Source: Plazaster borealis (Eukaryota > Echinodermata > Asteroidea > Forcipulatida > Labidiasteridae). From it: DNA of 64,000 nucleotides. The notes below the pieces were generated by a model that was given only the letters and a program-made list of their open reading frames with translations, was not told the origin of the DNA and did not search any database. Positions within the stretch are counted from its first letter, which is position 1. Each line of letters starts with the position of its first letter. Positions 59,521-64,000 of this stretch are shown piece by piece. The stretch spans positions 25,547-89,546 of the forward strand of contig JAJGQC010000047.1 of NCBI GenBank assembly GCA_021014325.1, in the 5' to 3' direction. A program made the translations under genes and the position numbers.

Positions 59521-61200
59521 ATTCCTCTGGGAAAAACCCCCCCAAAAAACTTTGATGCTTTTCCAAGAGGAAAATTACACTTTCGAAAACTTGAATCATT
59601 CAAATCAAATACCCTCAAAAAAGAAAAAAGGCAATTATGATGCAAATATTGCAGTAAACCAAACTATAACAGAAGAGATAACATGGTGGTTGGATTTTCC
59701 ATGCGATGAGGTAAAATCGTCAATTAAAATAACACCTACATGTATTAATATTGTTATCTGTACAGATGCCAGTAATACAGGCTGTGGTGCAGTCTCCGAA
59801 ACGGACAATTCTTACACAGAGGGTAAGTGGTCCCAAACCCAATAACAGTTGCATATCAATATGTTAGAGTTAATGGCATCTCAAAATGCATTGCTAACTC
59901 TCTGTGAAACTCTAAATAATGTTCATGTTCTGATCAAATCTGACAACAGCACAACCGTTTCCTACATTTCGAAAATGGGAGGAACTGTTGGTCCCTTAAA
60001 TGACCTCACATCGAAAATCTTCCTTTGGTGTATATTAAGAAATATTACTCTATCCGCAACCCATGTCGCAGGAGTAGATAATACCATTGCAGATTACCTT
60101 TCTTGTAAGAAATTGAACAAAGAATTGAGTCTCAACTCACACATATTCTTGGATGTTATCAACAAAACACAAATATATCCAGATGTTGATCTGTTTGCAT
60201 CTTATATTAATAATAAGATAGTTTGCTATGTGTCATGGAAATCAGACTCTAACGCATTGGCCATCGACGCTTTCTCAATGCAATGGTATGGTATAACACC
60301 TTACATTTTTCCACCTTTCTGTCTGCTTTGTAGAATTTTGGACAAAATATCACGAGATCAAACTCCTCTTTGCCTTCTCATCGCCCCTCTATGGAAGGCC
60401 CAACCGTGGTTTCCATAGTTGCTACAGATGGTGATTGCAAACCCAATCAAACTACATGTACCCGAGTTTTGCCTAATGCATCAACCACAACTGCCCGTTC
60501 CAAACCTGCACCTGGTCGCTTGGGTCATGTCAGGGAACGCTGGAAAACAAAAGGCCTTTCGGCAGAAGCTTCAAACCTCATCGCAAATTCATGGAGGTCA
60601 CGTACAAAATTGCAATATTTATCAGCTTGGAAATGCTGGACTAGTTGGTGTAGTGGACAACAAGTTAATCCATTATCTCCCACTGTAGCAGACTTGGTAA
60701 ATGCTCTATGCTCATTCAAAGCGGAAAATCATACTCCACGTTAAACACATACAGATCAGCTCTGTCTTCAGCCCTACCTAGATTTGAGGGACATGCAGCT
60801 GGACAACACCCTTTAATAGTACGCTTAATGAAGGGAGTATTTAATACAACACCCCTGAAACTGAGATATTCAAAAACATGGAAAGTTTCAATTGTGTTAG
60901 ATTATTTAAAAAGGTTGCCAATTAACAGTATAAGTTTTAAGTCAGAAACTTTTAACTCTAACAGCACTTGTATCGGCTCAAAGAACACAATTGCTGGCTA
61001 GATACAGTACTAGTCACTTGAATATTTCAGATAATTCCTGCGTTATTTCTGTTTTGGGGATATTGAAAACGAACTGCCCAAAAAGAGGCTTGGGACAAAC
61101 CAAATAGTTATACCAAAATTTGACGAGAACCCAAAGTTATGTGTTCTCCGCACATTGAAAAGATTACTTAGATCGACAAACATACAACAACAGTTTCAGT
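59521..61200 (+). pseudogene. DIRS-type retrotransposon fragment: RNase H and tyrosine recombinase
   Basis: The RNase H part has CTDASNTGCGAV (about 59760-59795), HINMLELMASQNAL (from 59849) and IKSDNSTTVSYISKMGG (about 59932-59983). The YISKMGG word and the order RNase H then tyrosine recombinase are characteristic of DIRS/Ngaro elements. The region VPEFCLM.. LVAWVMSGN leads to SWRSRTKLQYLSAWKCW, LNTYRSALSSALP, HPLIVRLMKGVFN and, in a further frame, KTNCPKRGLGQ and NPKLCVLRTLKRLL near 61190. The catalytic H-x-x-R...Y end is missing, as is reverse transcriptase. One in-frame TAA (59843), a TAG (60416) and frameshifts are present. Confidence 0.8.
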
Positions 61201-61696
61201 TTCCAAAATGATGAAGGAAAATATCTTGTCTTTTTGAATTGAAGAGGGCGCTAGTTTGTTTCCTTCCACTAAGGGTGCATCCCACTATTTAGAGAGAAAA
61301 CAGACCAACGGCCTCATGAATATTTTGTAGGCCTTAAAAATATTGTTAGGCCTACTAGACTGATTTGAGAGCTAAAATAAAAGGGGTACGGTGTAAAACA
61401 TTTGCCCAATTAACACCTGGGGGTTGTTGACTTCCAACTTCAGGCATTTTGGATGAACCAGGCCCTGAAAAAATGGTCCTATTTGCTGAGAGGTGCAGGA
61501 CATTTTTTTCAAGATTGATGCTCGGACGTTTGGAAATTTACACAGGTGTAGGGGTGTTTATGGTAACTTGACGGGCCTTGGGACACCCCATGTCAAATTA
61601 AGCAGAGGGTAAAAGTTTAGGAGTCAATGGGTAATTGTCTCTATCAAAAATCTATTAGATTGTAAGTATTCTTAAAGTATTTTGGCATATTGACTC
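61201..61696. other. No gene recognised
   Basis: 3' flank of the truncated DIRS fragment. Nothing coding is evident. Confidence 0.4.
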
Positions 61697-62054
61697 AGGG
61701 CTCGAATTTGGGGTAAAAACCCACAAGACCGCGGGGCTTGTATGTAGCTCAAAATATTGACTGGACCAGAATTTTGTACACAAGACTTGAATTGAAATGA
61801 GAAGAAAAAATGCCTACACAGTTTAATTTGTTTTGAATTTGAAAAAAGCACAAAGAGAAGATTTATCTCATTTGTATTATGAGTAAGTAGGCCTATTCTT
61901 CAATAATCAACAGAATTATATATACATTGTAAGAATGAAAGTCAACATTTAAACACAACACAAGACTGCCGGACTTGTTCGGTTGTGAGTTTACTGGCCC
62001 GATGCTAAAATCACTGGCCTCGAGCCTGCGGTCCAGTGTAACATTCGAGCCCTG
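61697..62054. mobile_element. hAT-like MITE, 358 bp
   Basis: TIRs CAGGGCTCGAAT and ATTCGAGCCCTG are perfect over 12 bp, and TGACT stands directly outside both ends (61692-61696, 62055-62059). CAGGG termini fit the hAT superfamily. A 5-bp target duplication is shorter than the usual 8 bp but occurs in some hAT lineages. No transposase is present. Confidence 0.72.
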
Positions 62055-62059
62055 TGACT

Positions 62060-62838
62060 ATTGAGCATAATTTTGCACTGTTAGGCCACAGGTTGGACCC
62101 CTCCTCTCTCCGTTGATAAAATGCGATGGAGTCCAAGATATAAAAGTCCTGTATAACAAAATATTTTCATAACTGATGGAGGAAGCTGAAGCTTTCTTCA
62201 CATCCGTATATCCCGGTGAATTCCAAGAATGCTGGATTCAGAATTGTGAATTTTATCCTTGGATGACATTATTTTTGATATTAAAATGGAAATTCTTTAT
62301 TGTAACTTTCAGTACTGACTCTGTACGTGTACATGAAAATTTGCACGAACGTGCGTCCACGATATTCATAGCAAGTCCGTCACATTCAGTGTAGGGTCAT
62401 TCGATCCATTTATCTCACGAACATGCAGTCGTATGTACAAAAGGCAAAATACTAGGTGTACTGAAGTGAAAAATCTGACCATGATGGAGGAAAGAATCCC
62501 ACATATTTTTCTCACACAAGTAGACTGGATATAAAGTATTATTGAGAAAAATTGTAAATCTGTCAGTAATGTCCCATACTGTCAAATAACTATTTGAAAA
62601 AGGCGTTTTATTTTGCCTTTTTTACAAGCAGACCCATATTCAGACCCCTGACAAATACCCATCAAAGGTGTGATTGGTCTATCCTTATATCAGACCACGC
62701 ATGCACCTAGTTTATAACCAAATGTAATATAAAAGCAATCAAACATTTCAAATGGGGAAAACTGGGGTAAAAACGCCTGATTTTAAAGTTTTTACAAAAT
62801 ATCTCAGCATTGCTTGGAGATACTAGGAAATAAATGTA

Positions 62839-62840
<2 letters not shown>
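62060..62840. other. No gene recognised
   Basis: AT-rich. An unremarkable 72-codon frame at 62176 has no recognisable motif. Confidence 0.35.

Positions 62841-62868
<28 letters not shown>
62841..62868 (+). repeat. (TG)n microsatellite
   Basis: About 14 uninterrupted TG dinucleotides. Confidence 0.95.
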
Positions 62869-62869
<1 letters not shown>

Positions 62870-63748
62870 AATAGATCTTACATACAAGACGTACATATGT
62901 ATGCATCTCCTCTATTGTGTGGAAATATAAACTCATTGTAATTATACTGATAAGGGGATATTTTTCACCCTTTTGCGGAGGAAGTTTGGCGGGCGTTTTT
63001 ACCCAGGTGTGGGGGTAGAAACGCCTGCCCACATTTTTTTTTGTAAAGTTGGCTTTACCAGATATTTTCCCATAGTATTTAAAATTTATAAATTTATAAT
63101 TTTTAAAAATACTCAGGGAATACATCAAATACAAACAAATTTTCAAACACAGCTGGTTAACTACAAACTCAATCAATTAAAACAGGTATTCTTATGTAGA
63201 GGGAAGTTGAACATTAGCGGACATACATGTAATTCGCACACAACAAGTTTGTACGCTTATGGCTGACCAACATTGCAAAGTGTAAACTAAGAACACCCAG
63301 AGCTCCAGCAAGGGTCTACTGGTCCAAGGACACTACCCCAGAAGCTCCTGATCAATGAAATGTTTTAAAGACTCAAGATAGACCAAACACAAACATACAA
63401 TCCCTGTAGATGTTATTGTACCTATGGGTCTACCTAGTTTAAATCAGATAAAGTAAACAAATAAAAAAAATTAATAAATAAATAAATAAATAGATAAGAC
63501 CCCTTAAACAATTTAGCTGTGACCCGTTTTTCGTCCCTTACAGTATTGTATTGGCGAGCAAATATTGAAATTAATTTTTGATATTTTATCTTTTTTAAAA
63601 TTATTGGGCTACATGTATAACTCTTCTTAATATCAATTATGAAATTACTAATATTGAACAAATTTGACATTTTTTCCTTCAAAAAGCTTTAAACCCAGGT
63701 CGTCAGAGACGTGCAACAGATTCTGGCTCCCTACCAGAGATGTCCGTC
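62870..63748. other. No gene recognised
   Basis: Two related stretches (ggggtaaaaacgcctg near 62765, ggggtagaaacgcctgcc near 63013) suggest a fragmentary repeat. A short (aaat)n run lies near 63470-63492. Confidence 0.4.
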
Positions 63749-63763
63749 GGACAACGACAGCCA

Positions 63764-64000
63764 GACAACTCGACGGGTCAGACAACTGGATGGGTCAGAC
63801 AACTGGAAGGGTCAGACAACTGGATGGGTCAGACAACTGGACGGGTCAGACAACTGGATGGGTCAGACAACTGGATGGGTCAGACAACTGGATGGGTCAG
63901 ACAACTGGATGGGTCAGACAACTGGATGGGTCAGACAACTGGATGGGTCAGACAACTGGATGGGTCAGACAACTCGATGGGTCAGACAACTGGATGGGTC
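63764..64000 (+). repeat. 17-bp minisatellite, ~14 copies, open at window end
   Basis: gacaactggatgggtca repeats at exactly 17 bp with few substitutions (cgac, ggaa variants in the first units). A degenerate leader unit lies at about 63749. The unit length is not a multiple of three. The array continues beyond the window. Confidence 0.95.

Overview
The window is animal genomic DNA and contains no prokaryotic features. It has spliced exons, a tRNA-Leu-derived SINE, LTR, DIRS-type and LINE retrotransposon remains, many terminal-inverted-repeat (TIR) elements and a large satellite. The fold-back and TIR repeats resemble repeats I recall from echinoderm genomes, sea-star-like in particular. That assignment rests on recall, not on a search.

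Left part (1-11 kb). A roughly 235-bp tandem repeat carries a tRNA-like block on the minus strand (1-940). A 400-bp fold-back element lies at 3094-3493. A roughly 5.3-kb satellite (5272-10605) has a ~103-bp monomer, and its central part is organised as a 1,024-bp, ten-monomer higher-order repeat.

Midasin region (12-33 kb, minus strand). Exons of the C-terminal VWA/MIDAS part of midasin (MDN1, the AAA+ pre-60S ribosome remodelling factor) run from about 31.0 kb down to the stop codon at 12,003. The order is broken by direct duplications. A 1.76-kb block with two exons appears at 14380-16143 and again at 20831-22593, with a 3'-truncated Gypsy-type element between the copies. A second, interleaved pair of duplications lies at 23.9-33 kb and includes a second, frameshifted copy of one exon. 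The Gypsy element has a 1.25-kb 5' LTR, a tRNA-Leu-type primer-binding site, gag, protease and integrase. Reverse transcriptase and most of RNase H are missing, and so is the 3' LTR.

Transposon-rich middle (26-41 kb). This part holds a 1.1-kb Harbinger-like element, 365-bp palindromic MITEs in TTAA sites (one with its empty site visible in the window), a THAP-domain remnant, and a second tRNA-like tandem array (39.55-41.04 kb, about 10.6 units of ~142 bp, plus strand).

Right part (41.9-64 kb). A decayed or indel-ridden two-exon plus-strand gene (41897-48582) encodes a large protein with an N-terminal Cys/His region, a PIN-like acidic motif and a C-terminal CXC-type cysteine cluster. I cannot name it; I recall it as a widespread, poorly described multi-copy family. 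It is followed by a degenerate L1/Tx1-like LINE (55.8-59.5 kb) that abuts a DIRS-type RNase H-tyrosine recombinase fragment (59.5-61.2 kb), a hAT-like MITE (61.7 kb) and a 17-bp minisatellite that runs off the window end.

Throughout, recognisable coding exons are broken by small deletions, mostly one base inside G or T runs. Either these copies are decaying or the assembly carries homopolymer errors. The MDN1 duplications also look like two haplotypes joined end to end, so 'pseudogene' and 'duplication' calls here should be read with that in mind.
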